Assembly (NCBI GenBank): GCA_012728875.1
Contig: JAAYEF010000011.1
Location: 1 to 64,000, forward strand
Reading direction: 5' to 3'
DNA from: Candidatus Cloacimonadota bacterium
GTDB taxonomy: Bacteria > Cloacimonadota > Cloacimonadia > Cloacimonadales > Cloacimonadaceae
Length of the DNA stretch: 64,000 nt
Shown: positions 17,833 to 25,708 of the stretch, one piece after another
How positions within the stretch are numbered: position 1 is the first letter of the stretch
Layout: every line of letters starts with the position of its first letter
Program-made: the position numbers and the translations under genes
Notes under the pieces: generated by a model
What the model was told of the DNA's origin: nothing
What the model saw: only the letters and a program-made list of their open reading frames with translations
Database searches by the model: none

Positions 17833-18603
17833 ATGCGTAATCTCGATTTGAACGTGGAAAGAAAGCGGATTGTGGACTTTATCCGCAATTACCTGAAGGG
17901 GTCCGGATTCACAAAAGTTGTGTTCGGGCTTTCCGGCGGCTTGGATTCCGCTGTGGCTGGAGCTTTGGCTGTTGAAGTCCTGGGTCCCGAAAACGTTATC
18001 GCGGCAATTTTACCCTATAAAATCACCGCCGCCAGTTCTTTGGAACACGCGGAACTGATGGTGAAAACCATTGGGATACAGAGCCATACCATCGATCTCA
18101 CCCCCATGACGGAGCCCTATTTTCAGCTTTACGAGCCCCAGGCAGACCGCTCACGTAAGGGCAACTGGCTGGCACGCTTGAGGATGAATGTTCTTTTTGA
18201 CCTCAGTGCCAAGCACCGGGCTCTGGTGATGGGCACCGGAAACCGCAGTGAGATCATGACCGGCTATTTCACCCTCTTTGGCGACGCAGCCTGCGCCTTC
18301 GAGCCCATCGCCCATCTGTATAAAACCGAGGTGGCAAAGCTGGCGGAACTTTTGGGCGTTCCCTCCCAAATCATTGCAAAAGCCCCCAGTGCCGACCTCT
18401 GGGAAGGTCAATCCGACGAAGAGGATTTGGGTTTTTCCTACCCCGTTTTGGATGAAATTCTGGACTTTTTGGAACACAACTCACTGACTTCCGCCACTGA
18501 TGAGGATTTGAAGTTTCCCCGTTCGCTATATGAAAAGGTGGATAAAATGGTGAAAGCCACCGCGTTCAAGCGGGTTCTACCGCCTTCTTTGGAGATGACA
18601 TAA
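17833..18603 (+). CDS. nadE: NAD+ synthetase (ammonia-dependent type)
   Basis: A 256-residue enzyme converting deamido-NAD+ to NAD+ with ATP. The PP-loop motif SGGLDS is at residues 34-39. The family blocks GTGNRSEIMTGYFT...GD and LYKTEV, and the later KAPSADLWEGQSDEEDLGF block, are all present. There is no glutaminase domain, so ammonia (or a separate amidotransferase) is expected to be the nitrogen donor. The start at 17833 follows AGGAG (17821-17825). A TTG 51 bases upstream is possible but has no better signal. The stop overlaps the next ATG (TAATG). Confidence 0.95.
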   Translation: MRNLDLNVERKRIVDFIRNYLKGSGFTKVVFGLSGGLDSAVAGALAVEVLGPENVIAAILPYKITAASSLEHAELMVKTIGIQSHTIDLTPMTEPYFQLYEPQADRSRKGNWLARLRMNVLFDLSAKHRALVMGTGNRSEIMTGYFTLFGDAACAFEPIAHLYKTEVAKLAELLGVPSQIIAKAPSADLWEGQSDEEDLGFSYPVLDEILDFLEHNSLTSATDEDLKFPRSLYEKVDKMVKATAFKRVLPPSLEMT

Positions 18604-19778
18604 TGCTTTTGGGACATCAACGCTGCTTCAAATGCAGGGCAGAGCGCGGAGTGCGCAACTGTCCACGGTTCAAAAACAAGGTTATCGGCTGGAAATGCTG
18701 TTTGGAACTCAGGGTGGACCTTTTGTGTCCACCGGAATGTCCCTACGCCGCCAAAGCCGATGAAAACAGCCCCTTCCCCACCTTCCGGGCAGATTCGAAC
18801 ACAGAATTCATGCAAACGGTGAGAAGGCACATCGACCTTTGGATATATCAAAAACAGGATGAACTTGAGGGGCGAACCCCCGCCGAATTTGCCGCACAGG
18901 ATAAAAGCAAGGCGCTGGCATGGCTGGGTAAATACCGCTTTCCGGCAAACTTTCCGATGACCTATCTCTTGGAAAAATTGGATTTGCCACATGAAGAAAT
19001 AGAAGAACCCGCCAGCCCGGAGACGGTAAGTTTTGACTTCCTGGACGCCGCTATCGCCTTTGACTGGGAAAAGCTGCGTTCTTTCACCACCAACGACACC
19101 CAAGACCCCGATTTGGCACAGCGTTATCAGAACATCCTCAGTTCGCTTGGAGACTTGAAAAAGCTTCGCAGCTATCAGGTTTTGCACGCCGGAGCGGCCG
19201 ACGACGGTATCAGCGCAATGGTGGTTTTGGAGCTCAACCGCAAAAAGGTTTGGGCAATTCTGCTCAGCGCCGCCAGCGGGGAATGGAAAATCCGGCAAAA
19301 CTACAATGGCGGACCCCATCTTTTCTACCAGCAAAACAAGCTTTTCCATGATTTGGCGGAGCTTTTGGCAAACGGCCAGACCGCTCAGGCACGGGAAAAA
19401 ATCAGTGAAAGCCTGCCTTCCTATCCCGACTGTGCCGACCTCTATTACTATCGCGCCCTTTCCTGGCAGCTTGAAAAGAATTTCAAAAAAGCCCGCGAAG
19501 ATTTTCTGGACGCCCTGGCGCTGGACAACCACTTTTTCGCCGCCGGACTTTCACTTTCCGCACTCTATCTCACCGAAGGCAAGCTTGAGCTCGCCAGGGA
19601 ACTTTTAATCAAGCTTCACGAGGAGCGTCCCGACGATCTGAACGTGAAAAACAACCTGGCTGCCTGCGAAGCGGGATTGGGAAACGTGGATCAAGCCCGC
19701 AAAATGTGGCAGGAAATCCTGAAAACGGTACCCAACTATGAAGCCGCTCAAAAAAACCTTGAACGCTATCCCGGCTGA
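18603..19778 (+). CDS. Cys-rich N-terminal domain fused to TPR repeats, unknown function
   Basis: 391 residues. The first 50 carry seven cysteines (8, 11, 20, 32, 33, 42, 46; CFKC...NC...CC...CPPEC), suggesting a metal-binding knuckle. The middle holds a domain with an aromatic/charged pattern (residues ~140-240), and the C-terminal third is TPR-like (ADLYYYRALSWQLEKNFKKAREDFLDAL and following repeats). There is no signal peptide, so it should be cytoplasmic. Its ATG overlaps the nadE stop by one base and ribD overlaps its 3' end. I do not recognise the family. Confidence 0.75.
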   Translation: MLLGHQRCFKCRAERGVRNCPRFKNKVIGWKCCLELRVDLLCPPECPYAAKADENSPFPTFRADSNTEFMQTVRRHIDLWIYQKQDELEGRTPAEFAAQDKSKALAWLGKYRFPANFPMTYLLEKLDLPHEEIEEPASPETVSFDFLDAAIAFDWEKLRSFTTNDTQDPDLAQRYQNILSSLGDLKKLRSYQVLHAGAADDGISAMVVLELNRKKVWAILLSAASGEWKIRQNYNGGPHLFYQQNKLFHDLAELLANGQTAQAREKISESLPSYPDCADLYYYRALSWQLEKNFKKAREDFLDALALDNHFFAAGLSLSALYLTEGKLELARELLIKLHEERPDDLNVKNNLAACEAGLGNVDQARKMWQEILKTVPNYEAAQKNLERYPG

Positions 19779-20868
19779 AGCCCAGGTTTACATGAAAAGA
19801 GCCCTGCGTCTGGCTGAACGAGCCCGTGGGCTGTGTTCGCCGAATCCCTTTGTGGGGGCGGTGATCGTGAAAAACGGCGAGCTGCTTGGCGAAGGCTGGA
19901 CTCAGGTTTACGGAAGCGATCACGCCGAGGTGCAAGCCCTGAAAAAAGCCGGTCCGAAAGCCCAGGGCGCCGACATGTATGTAAGCCTGGAGCCCTGTTC
20001 CCATCAGGGAAAGACCCCTCCCTGCACCCGTGCAATCATCAAAGCCGGAATCAAGCGCGTTTATGTGGGCATTTTGGATCCCAATCCGCTGGTGAACGGA
20101 CGCGGCATAAAACAGCTGCGCGATGCGGGAATCGAAGTGATGACCGGGCTTTTGGCACCTAAGATCGAAGTTCAGCTTGAATCCTACCTCTGCCGGGTTC
20201 TGAAACAAAGACCCTTCGTAGTTTGGAAATCGGCGCTTTCCGTGGATGGCAAATATGCCGCCCAAGATGGCTCTTCACGCTGGATCAGCGGCGAGCTTTC
20301 CCGCAAAAAGGTTCACAGGTTGAGAGAGGCTTCGGATGTGGTTTTAACCGGGATTGGCACCGTTTTGGCGGATGATCCCATGCTCAATGTTCGCCTGTCC
20401 AAGCCGCGCCACCAACCGCTCCGAGCCGTTTTAGACCCCGAATTGAAGCTGCCCCCGGATTCCCGGCTTGCCCAAAGCGCAAGTCAATATCCCACAGCCG
20501 TTTTCTGTTTGGATGGCTTGGAAAGCAGCTCCCAGGCTTCTGTTTTGAAAAACCTTGGCATTCAAATTCATCCCACTGCCGCCACTGACGATGGCCTGGA
20601 CCTCCACGAAGTTTTGGATATCCTCTTCAAGCTCGGTCACAATCAGGTTTTATTGGAGTCGGGCAGCAAGCTGGCATCAGCATTTTTCGAGCGCAAATTG
20701 GTCGATAAAATCCACGTGTTTTTGGCTCCAAAACTGATTGGAGGCAGCAGGAGCATCCTCTCCGAACTGGATTTGCCAAACATTTCCCAAGCCATTTCGC
20801 TGCAAAACCCAATCTGGAAAAGAAGCGGAGACGATTTTGAACTGATCGCCTACCCCGATTTTTCTTGA
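19738..20868 (+). CDS. ribD: riboflavin biosynthesis deaminase/reductase RibD
   Basis: A bifunctional enzyme for two successive riboflavin steps: deamination of the diaminopyrimidine intermediate, then side-chain reduction. The N-terminal deaminase has the zinc ligands HAEVQAL and PCSHQGKTPPC; the C-terminal reductase starts near RPFVVWKSALSVDGK and contains GIGTVLADDP. The usual length (376 residues) is matched. ATG 19738 overlaps the previous gene by 41 bases. A second ATG at 19792 sits where the domain begins (MKRALRLAERA), but E. coli RibD starts several residues earlier, so the upstream codon is preferred. No other rib gene or FMN riboswitch is visible nearby. Confidence 0.93.
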   Translation: MKPLKKTLNAIPAEAQVYMKRALRLAERARGLCSPNPFVGAVIVKNGELLGEGWTQVYGSDHAEVQALKKAGPKAQGADMYVSLEPCSHQGKTPPCTRAIIKAGIKRVYVGILDPNPLVNGRGIKQLRDAGIEVMTGLLAPKIEVQLESYLCRVLKQRPFVVWKSALSVDGKYAAQDGSSRWISGELSRKKVHRLREASDVVLTGIGTVLADDPMLNVRLSKPRHQPLRAVLDPELKLPPDSRLAQSASQYPTAVFCLDGLESSSQASVLKNLGIQIHPTAATDDGLDLHEVLDILFKLGHNQVLLESGSKLASAFFERKLVDKIHVFLAPKLIGGSRSILSELDLPNISQAISLQNPIWKRSGDDFELIAYPDFS

Positions 20869-20974
20869 GCCTGCTCGGATCAAAAAAAATAGCGTTTTGC
20901 TTTGGATGACGTAGCTTTTCGATTATTCTTTTCTTAAAAATGATGATTATAAAAAACAAGATAAGGAGACATCA

Positions 20975-21370
20975 ATGAAGATAGTCCACTACACCCAGGA
21001 AGAACTGGTGCCCGTGAATGCGGAAGGCGCCCAAAATACCAAAATGCGCTGGCTTATCGCCCAGAAGGATGGAGCGCCAAATTTTGCCCTGCGCATCTTT
21101 GAAGTTGAACCCGATGGACACACCCCCTTCCACATGCACGATTGGGAGCACGAAGTTTTTGTTGTGAGCGGAAAAGGCGCTCTGCAAACTGAAGAGGGCG
21201 ACAAACCCTTCGCCGAAGGCGACGCCATCTACGTTGACCCGGGAATGCGCCACGCTTTCAAAAACACCGGCGACGAACCCTTGAAATTCCTCTGCATCAT
21301 ACCCCACGAAGACGCTGCACCAAAGAAATCCGCCAATCCTTTCGCAGACGAATCCGCCGACAACTGCTGA
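20975..21370 (+). CDS. single-domain cupin protein
   Basis: 131 residues forming one small cupin barrel. Metal ligands are visible in HMHDWEHEVFVVSGKG (two His, then His and Glu) and the second-motif histidine in DPGMRHAF. Small stand-alone cupins of this kind bind a divalent metal, but the substrate cannot be predicted. A strong ribosome site (AAGGAGAC, 20963-20970) precedes the ATG. It lies as a single gene 106 bases after ribD, with a hairpin just downstream. The C-terminus ends in an unusual acidic tail containing one cysteine. Confidence 0.88.
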   Translation: MKIVHYTQEELVPVNAEGAQNTKMRWLIAQKDGAPNFALRIFEVEPDGHTPFHMHDWEHEVFVVSGKGALQTEEGDKPFAEGDAIYVDPGMRHAFKNTGDEPLKFLCIIPHEDAAPKKSANPFADESADNC

Positions 21371-21382
21371 GTTTTTTACAAA

Positions 21383-21412
21383 AGCGGGTCTGGTTTTCAA
21401 GCTGGACCCGCT
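21383..21412. terminator. hairpin downstream of the cupin gene
   Basis: AGCGGGTC (21383-21390) pairs with GACCCGCT (21405-21412). There is no strong T-run on the plus side, so termination efficiency is doubtful. Confidence 0.45.
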
Positions 21413-21457
21413 CATTTGCTCAAATAACAGTTGACGCATGAGCCCCCTGCATTTTTA

Positions 21458-21466
21458 TGGTATAAA
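21458..21466 (+). promoter_or_regulatory. extended -10 promoter (TGGTATAAA)
   Basis: TG-G-TATAAA at 21458-21466 is an extended -10 box. A TTGACG lies 24 bases further upstream, too far for a normal spacer. The predicted start is about 35 bases before the zinc-ribbon miniprotein. The same ATGGTATAAAA word is found upstream of the lipoprotein at 34717-35520. Confidence 0.45.
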
Positions 21467-21507
21467 ATACTGCATTTTAAGCTGAAAATGAAGCAAGGAG
21501 AATAGAT

Positions 21508-21687
21508 ATGTCCAAAGACAACCGTCGTGGCAAAGGCATCAAAAACCTTCCCAATCACGGTCGCGGTGAATGCCCGGTTTGCCATCGCACCAGCATCAAG
21601 CTGCTCAACGAGGTTAAAGTTGGCGAAAAAACCGTGAAGGTTTGCAAAAACTGCCGTCACATTGCCGCCGAACGTCTGGGCGCCTAA
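21508..21687 (+). CDS. 59-residue zinc-ribbon protein, unidentified
   Basis: A small basic protein, MSKDNRRGKGIKNLPNHGRG followed by CPVC (22-25) and, after a short KLLNEVKV hairpin, CKNC (46-49): a compact four-cysteine zinc ribbon with a basic N-terminal arm, as seen in several small ribosome- or RNA-binding proteins. AAGCAAGGAG lies 6-7 bases before the ATG, an extended -10 box stands upstream and a classical terminator follows, so it is a well-delimited monocistronic gene. I cannot name the family; a ribosome-associated role is only a guess from composition. Confidence 0.82.
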   Translation: MSKDNRRGKGIKNLPNHGRGECPVCHRTSIKLLNEVKVGEKTVKVCKNCRHIAAERLGA

Positions 21688-21713
21688 GGCTTCCAGCCCT
21701 TTCAAAGCAAATT

Positions 21714-21755
21714 CAGATCGCCTGGGAAGGTTTTTTCGGGTGATCTGTTTTTTTT
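21714..21755 (+). terminator. rho-independent terminator
   Basis: CAGATCGCC (21714-21722) pairs with GGGTGATCTG (21738-21747), followed by eight Ts. It closes the zinc-ribbon gene only 12 bases before the rsmA start codon. Confidence 0.78.
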
Positions 21756-21766
21756 AACCCTGAAAT

Positions 21767-22540
21767 ATGCGTCCTCTGAAAGCCCTTGGCCAGAATTTCC
21801 TGAACGAGCCTTCCATCGCGGAAAAAATCGTGGAATTGGCTGGCGTGCAGGCAGGTGACCCGGTTTGGGAAATCGGACCGGGCAGGGGTATCATCACGCG
21901 CGAACTTGTGAGGGCTGGGGCAAATGTCCATGCCATCGAACTGGACGAAAGGCTGAAAAACCCTCTGCTTGATGAATTTGAAGACAGGGTTCAATTCATT
22001 TTTGCCGATGTGCTGAAGCTGGATTGGCAGGAGCAAATCGCCAAGGCCGACAGCCCCATCAAACTGGTGGCAAACATTCCCTACCACATCAGTTCCCCCC
22101 TCTTGAAAAAGCTTGAAGAACACCATCAGGCTTTCCATTCCATCACTCTCATGCTGCAAAAGGAACTGGCACAGCGCATCTGTTCCCAGCCCAGAACAAA
22201 ATCCTACGGGGTGCTCACCCTGCGCTTGAAACGGCTTTTTGACGCCGAACTGCTTTTTGAACTGGGACGCGAAAACTTTGACCCCGCACCCAACGTAGAT
22301 TCAGCCGTCATCAGCCTGCGTCCCAGAGCCTCAAAGCCGCAGATCGAAGATGTGCCAAAATATCTCAAGCTCATCACATCCGCCTTTTCTCATCGCCGCA
22401 AAACCCTGCGCAACAACTTGTTCCCCGTTTATGGCAGGGAAAAGGTGCAAAACCTGGAAACCAGAAGCGGGCTCGATTTTACCCGACGTGCGGAGACTCT
22501 TGATGAAAAAGAGTTTATTGCCCTGGCTGCTCTGCTTTAG
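21767..22540 (+). CDS. rsmA: 16S rRNA dimethyladenosine methyltransferase
   Basis: 257 residues. RsmA/KsgA dimethylates two adjacent adenosines in the 3' helix of 16S rRNA late in small-subunit assembly, using S-adenosylmethionine. Hallmarks are LGQNFL (7-12), the SAM loop VWEIGPGRGIITREL, the acidic ribose-binding IELDERL, and the catalytic NIPYHISSPLL. The length is normal, and the ATG is the only sensible start. There is no clear Shine-Dalgarno sequence and a terminator T-run ends 11 bases upstream. Its 3' end overlaps the next gene by 38 bases. Confidence 0.95.
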   Translation: MRPLKALGQNFLNEPSIAEKIVELAGVQAGDPVWEIGPGRGIITRELVRAGANVHAIELDERLKNPLLDEFEDRVQFIFADVLKLDWQEQIAKADSPIKLVANIPYHISSPLLKKLEEHHQAFHSITLMLQKELAQRICSQPRTKSYGVLTLRLKRLFDAELLFELGRENFDPAPNVDSAVISLRPRASKPQIEDVPKYLKLITSAFSHRRKTLRNNLFPVYGREKVQNLETRSGLDFTRRAETLDEKEFIALAALL

Positions 22541-24293
22541 CCTTTTGCCGGGCTTGCTCCCGGCGCAAAACAACCTTCTGGAATTTGGCTTTTCCAGCGG
22601 AAGAAGCTCGCAGGAATCGGATAGCAATTTTTTGTATCAGATGCAGCCCTTTTCCGCATCACAACTACAAATCAAAGCGCAAAATCACAATGAGGAAAGG
22701 CTGAACTTTGCCCAAAGGAACCGCCATTCACTTTTGGGGCTTGATCTCGTGATCCAGCGCGGCTGGCTGAGCCACGGTTTCAGTTCCGGCTTCGACTTTT
22801 TGCAGGACTCCAGCCAGCTTGAGGCAGACCTACACCCCTATCGCAACAAAACCGGATATCTGGGCTATTCGCTGGAGTTTTCGCCGTTGGACAGTCTGAA
22901 CTTTGAACTGGGCGCCAAAGGCTTGCTGCGTTCCGAGGAAGACCGTTACATCCTGGATTCACAGCTCAACAGCAAAGGCTGGCAGGGACACGCACGTGCG
23001 CACACTTCCATGGAGATCTGGAACAGCTTGACTGGCTTGAACCTGAATTATGAACGCAAAAAACTGGATTGGGAAAGCCAGCAAAATGGCATTCTCAACG
23101 CCTTTTTGAACCATCAAAGCCAAAACCTGATTTTCAACAACAACCTCAGCCTGGGCAGGCAGGAAGACGATATCTACGAACTTTTGCCCGGGAACGGCGG
23201 CAGAGGCTTCTATGAATTCAAAGACACCCAAAAACGCGGAAGCCTTTCCTACAACGGCGTCTTGGAATATCTTCCCTGGGATTTCCTGAACCTTGAGCTG
23301 CAGGAGAGTTTTGCCAAACGCCAGATCGAACTGACCGAAAGCTCCGCCCGCAACAGCAGTGATCTGAGCAATCAAAGCACGATCAAAGTGACACTCGAAC
23401 CCTTGAGCAGCCTCGCCTGGGAGAACTCTTTCAGCCATTTCTACGGGCTGAAACGCTTCAGCAGCGTGCAAAACACCCGCCACACGGAAAACCGCATTCT
23501 GAACACAAAACTGAACTGGGAATATGCCGGTGGAGACAGCCTGTGGGCAGGATACCACATAGACCTTCAACGCAGCATTTTCCCCGACGACGGCAACCGT
23601 TGGGACAACGACCTGCGCCACATGCGTTTAAGCCTGGGCAATGTCCAATATTGGAAACAGCGTTTGAAGCTGAACACCCGCGCCTTTTGGAACCTTACGG
23701 ACGACGTTTATCTGGACAGCCTGCTTTCCGCAAACAGCAAACAGACTTCCACTTACGTTCTGAATCCGGAAATTGCCCTGCTCATCGGCGACCGGCTTTT
23801 GTTCAATCAACGCTACCAGATTCGGGCAGACTACACCCAATACCGGTTTGAAACCGCTCCGCAAACCTTTTACCGCCAGCTTGAACTGGAATACAAGCTG
23901 GTGTTCGACAGCTTCCCCTATGCGGCGCGTTCTCAAGACAGACGCTGGCTGCTTTTGCCCTACCGAAACAGCGACGGCTCCGCCTTTGTGGCAAACCTCA
24001 GCTTCGGTTATGAACACAACGAATATGCGGACTATGATGGGCGCGCCTATGTGATCAATTTTAAAAATGACCGCTACACTGCCGGAATCAGCTTCAAACA
24101 CGACATAAATAACCTCTACTACATCATCCAACCCCGCTATAGTTGGGGAACCTGGACCGAATATGGCCTGCTTTTGGGGCTGGCTTGGAACTATAATGAA
24201 AACTCGCTCCTGGAATTTTCGCTGAACCCTGTCGGTAACAAGCTGGACGACTTGGATTGGCGCTGTTCAGTGAGCTTGGGAGCGCATTTCTGA
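22503..24293 (+). CDS. outer-membrane beta-barrel protein, unknown family
   Basis: 596 residues with a signal peptide (MKKSLLPWLLCFSLLPGLLPAQ) and a long series of alternating amphipathic strands ending in an aromatic C-terminal strand (DWRCSVSLGAHF). Composition and strand spacing suggest a large barrel without periplasmic domains. ATG 22503 lies within the end of rsmA (38-base overlap) and the stop forms TGATG with tadA, so all three are likely translated together. Transport or structural role unknown. Confidence 0.72.
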   Translation: MKKSLLPWLLCFSLLPGLLPAQNNLLEFGFSSGRSSQESDSNFLYQMQPFSASQLQIKAQNHNEERLNFAQRNRHSLLGLDLVIQRGWLSHGFSSGFDFLQDSSQLEADLHPYRNKTGYLGYSLEFSPLDSLNFELGAKGLLRSEEDRYILDSQLNSKGWQGHARAHTSMEIWNSLTGLNLNYERKKLDWESQQNGILNAFLNHQSQNLIFNNNLSLGRQEDDIYELLPGNGGRGFYEFKDTQKRGSLSYNGVLEYLPWDFLNLELQESFAKRQIELTESSARNSSDLSNQSTIKVTLEPLSSLAWENSFSHFYGLKRFSSVQNTRHTENRILNTKLNWEYAGGDSLWAGYHIDLQRSIFPDDGNRWDNDLRHMRLSLGNVQYWKQRLKLNTRAFWNLTDDVYLDSLLSANSKQTSTYVLNPEIALLIGDRLLFNQRYQIRADYTQYRFETAPQTFYRQLELEYKLVFDSFPYAARSQDRRWLLLPYRNSDGSAFVANLSFGYEHNEYADYDGRAYVINFKNDRYTAGISFKHDINNLYYIIQPRYSWGTWTEYGLLLGLAWNYNENSLLEFSLNPVGNKLDDLDWRCSVSLGAHF

Positions 24294-24745
24294 TGAACCT
24301 TGAAAGCCATGTTTATTGGATGAAACTCGCCTTGGCGGAAGCCCAAAAAGCTTTTGAGGAAGACGAAATTCCCGTGGGCGCTGTTTTGGTGAAGGATGAT
24401 GAGATCGTGATCGCAGAACACAATCGCACGCGCCAACTCTCGGACCCCCTGGCTCATGCGGAAAAATTGATCATTGACAAAATCCTGCGCTCAAAAATCA
24501 AGTATCTGCAGGATTATAGATTATATGTGACCTTGGAGCCCTGCCTCATGTGCGCCGGAAGCATCATTCTCAGCAGGCTGGGCTGCCTTGTTTTTGGAGC
24601 CTCCGACCCCAAGTCCGGAGCGGTGGGTTCCCTCTATAATGTGCTGGCCGACAAAAGCTTGAACCATCGTCCCACTGTTTTGAGGGGCGTTTTGGAAGCC
24701 GAATGCGGCGGCCTGTTGAAAAGCTTTTTTCAAAACCGAAGATAA
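24293..24745 (+). CDS. tadA: tRNA-specific adenosine deaminase
   Basis: 150 residues. TadA converts the wobble adenosine of tRNA-Arg(ACG) to inosine. The zinc site is HAE (55-57) and PCLMC (83-87), with the preceding VGAVLVKDDEIV strand. The distal part (VFGASDPKSGAVGSLYNVL) favours TadA over guanine or cytidine deaminases. The ATG overlaps the previous stop (TGATG). A tRNA-Ser gene begins 7 bases after the stop, so both are probably on one transcript. Confidence 0.9.
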   Translation: MNLESHVYWMKLALAEAQKAFEEDEIPVGAVLVKDDEIVIAEHNRTRQLSDPLAHAEKLIIDKILRSKIKYLQDYRLYVTLEPCLMCAGSIILSRLGCLVFGASDPKSGAVGSLYNVLADKSLNHRPTVLRGVLEAECGGLLKSFFQNRR

Positions 24746-24752
24746 ATGAAGC

Positions 24753-24842
24753 GGAGAGTTGCCGGAGCGGTTGAACGGGACGGTCTCGAAAACCGTTGTA
24801 TCCTTACGGGTACCCAGGGTTCGAATCCCTGACTCTCCGCCA
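24753..24842 (+). tRNA. tRNA-Ser (anticodon CGA)
   Basis: Acceptor GGAGAGT (24753-24759) pairs with ACTCTCC (24832-24838); discriminator G, encoded CCA (24840-24842). Anticodon stem ACGGT/ACCGT encloses the loop CTCGAAA, giving CGA, which reads UCG. A long variable arm (TTGTATCCTTACGGGTACC region) and a normal T-loop (GGTTCGAATCC) are typical of serine tRNAs. The next gene starts only 10 bases after the CCA. Confidence 0.96.
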
Positions 24843-24852
24843 TTTTTTTATC

Positions 24853-25209
24853 ATGGATAGCCCCATCCTTTTTTGCAACGCTTCCCTGCCCATCAGCGGC
24901 GGCGGCACCTTACGCGAAGAATTCATCCTTTACCATCTGGATTCCGCCCTGCAAGCTGCTCTGATCAATGAATTTGCCTCCATCACCGGCAAAGAACTCA
25001 ACCCTCAAAGCGATTTGCACACCCTCTCCGGCGGACAAAAGGTTCTGATGATGACCCTTTTGGCGCTACTTTCACCGGCAAAGTCCATCCATTTTGTGAA
25101 CCTCTGGCATTCGCTGGATACTCAAAACCGGGACCTCGTGAAAGACCTGATAGCCAGGCTGGGAGCGGAACGCCGGATTACACACAGCGCGAGTGAAGAT
25201 GATAATTGA
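24853..25209 (+). CDS. half ABC ATPase carrying the LSGGQ signature only
   Basis: 118 residues resembling the C-terminal half of an ABC ATPase. It has a perfect signature LSGGQ (58-62), a D-loop (SLD, 87-89) and a switch-histidine position (ITH, 109-111). There is no Walker A, only ~57 residues precede the signature, and the Walker B position reads IHFVNLW, so both the Asp and catalytic Glu are lost. It overlaps the next gene by 11 bases, which encodes the complementary motifs. Together they could form a heterodimer with one complete nucleotide site. ATG 24853 lies 10 bases beyond the tRNA-Ser CCA with no ribosome site, so translation may follow tRNA processing. Alternative: a decaying paralogue. 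Confidence 0.72.
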   Translation: MDSPILFCNASLPISGGGTLREEFILYHLDSALQAALINEFASITGKELNPQSDLHTLSGGQKVLMMTLLALLSPAKSIHFVNLWHSLDTQNRDLVKDLIARLGAERRITHSASEDDN

Positions 25210-25708
25210 AGCGGGAATCCATCAAATCTGGCCGGGATTTGATCTGCAAATCGCCTCGGAACTTCATTTCACCAGTGGTTTGACCCACCTGCAGGGACCC
25301 AATGGAGTCGGCAAAAGCTCTTTTTTGACCCAACTGCTTCTCCCCCGCCTTGTAAAAAACCCTGCATACTACTGCCTCTATTTTGAACAGCAGATGCAAC
25401 TGCAAATCACTGCAGTAAAGGCTTACGCCGCTTTGATGAAACCCCGGGTGCAGGTGGAAGGTGAAGCCGACGCTGTGGACTTCCTTTTGCAGGATCTTCT
25501 CCGCAGCTATGAAGCCGAGCCACGTCCCAGCTTGGTCCTGATGGATGAATCTCTGCACGCCGAGCGTATCAAGGCATTTTTGGATGAAAACATCCCCGAC
25601 TACAGCCTGGTTTTTTCATCTCATGGCGAGCTTTTCCCCTCGGCACGCAGCATCGTTTTCAAACCTCTTTCGTCATCACGGAGCTTGGTGGATGCCCCCG
25701 CAAATTAA
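25199..25708 (+). CDS. ABC ATPase lacking the signature motif
   Basis: 169 residues: Walker A GPNGVGKSS (33-41), a candidate Q-loop in YFEQQ (61-65), Walker B VLMDES (113-118, with D116 and E117) and a switch histidine in FSSH (H142). No LSGGQ-like sequence lies between the Q-loop and Walker B, where the helical domain is shortened. This complements the preceding gene, which has LSGGQ but no Walker A. ATG 25199 is preferred over GTG 25193; both overlap the upstream stop. The 3' end overlaps the next gene by 17 bases, so all three are probably coupled. The closest functional analogy is an ECF-transporter ATPase pair. Confidence 0.75.
   Translation: MIIEAGIHQIWPGFDLQIASELHFTSGLTHLQGPNGVGKSSFLTQLLLPRLVKNPAYYCLYFEQQMQLQITAVKAYAALMKPRVQVEGEADAVDFLLQDLLRSYEAEPRPSLVLMDESLHAERIKAFLDENIPDYSLVFSSHGELFPSARSIVFKPLSSSRSLVDAPAN

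Noticed and set aside
20869-20974. FMN riboswitch near ribD
   Set aside because: No conserved RFN-type helices or loops were recognisable before ribD or in this gap.
24853-25708. The two ABC halves as one gene broken by a frameshift
   Set aside because: The motif order is wrong: LSGGQ lies in the upstream gene and Walker A in the downstream one, and each has its own switch-His region.
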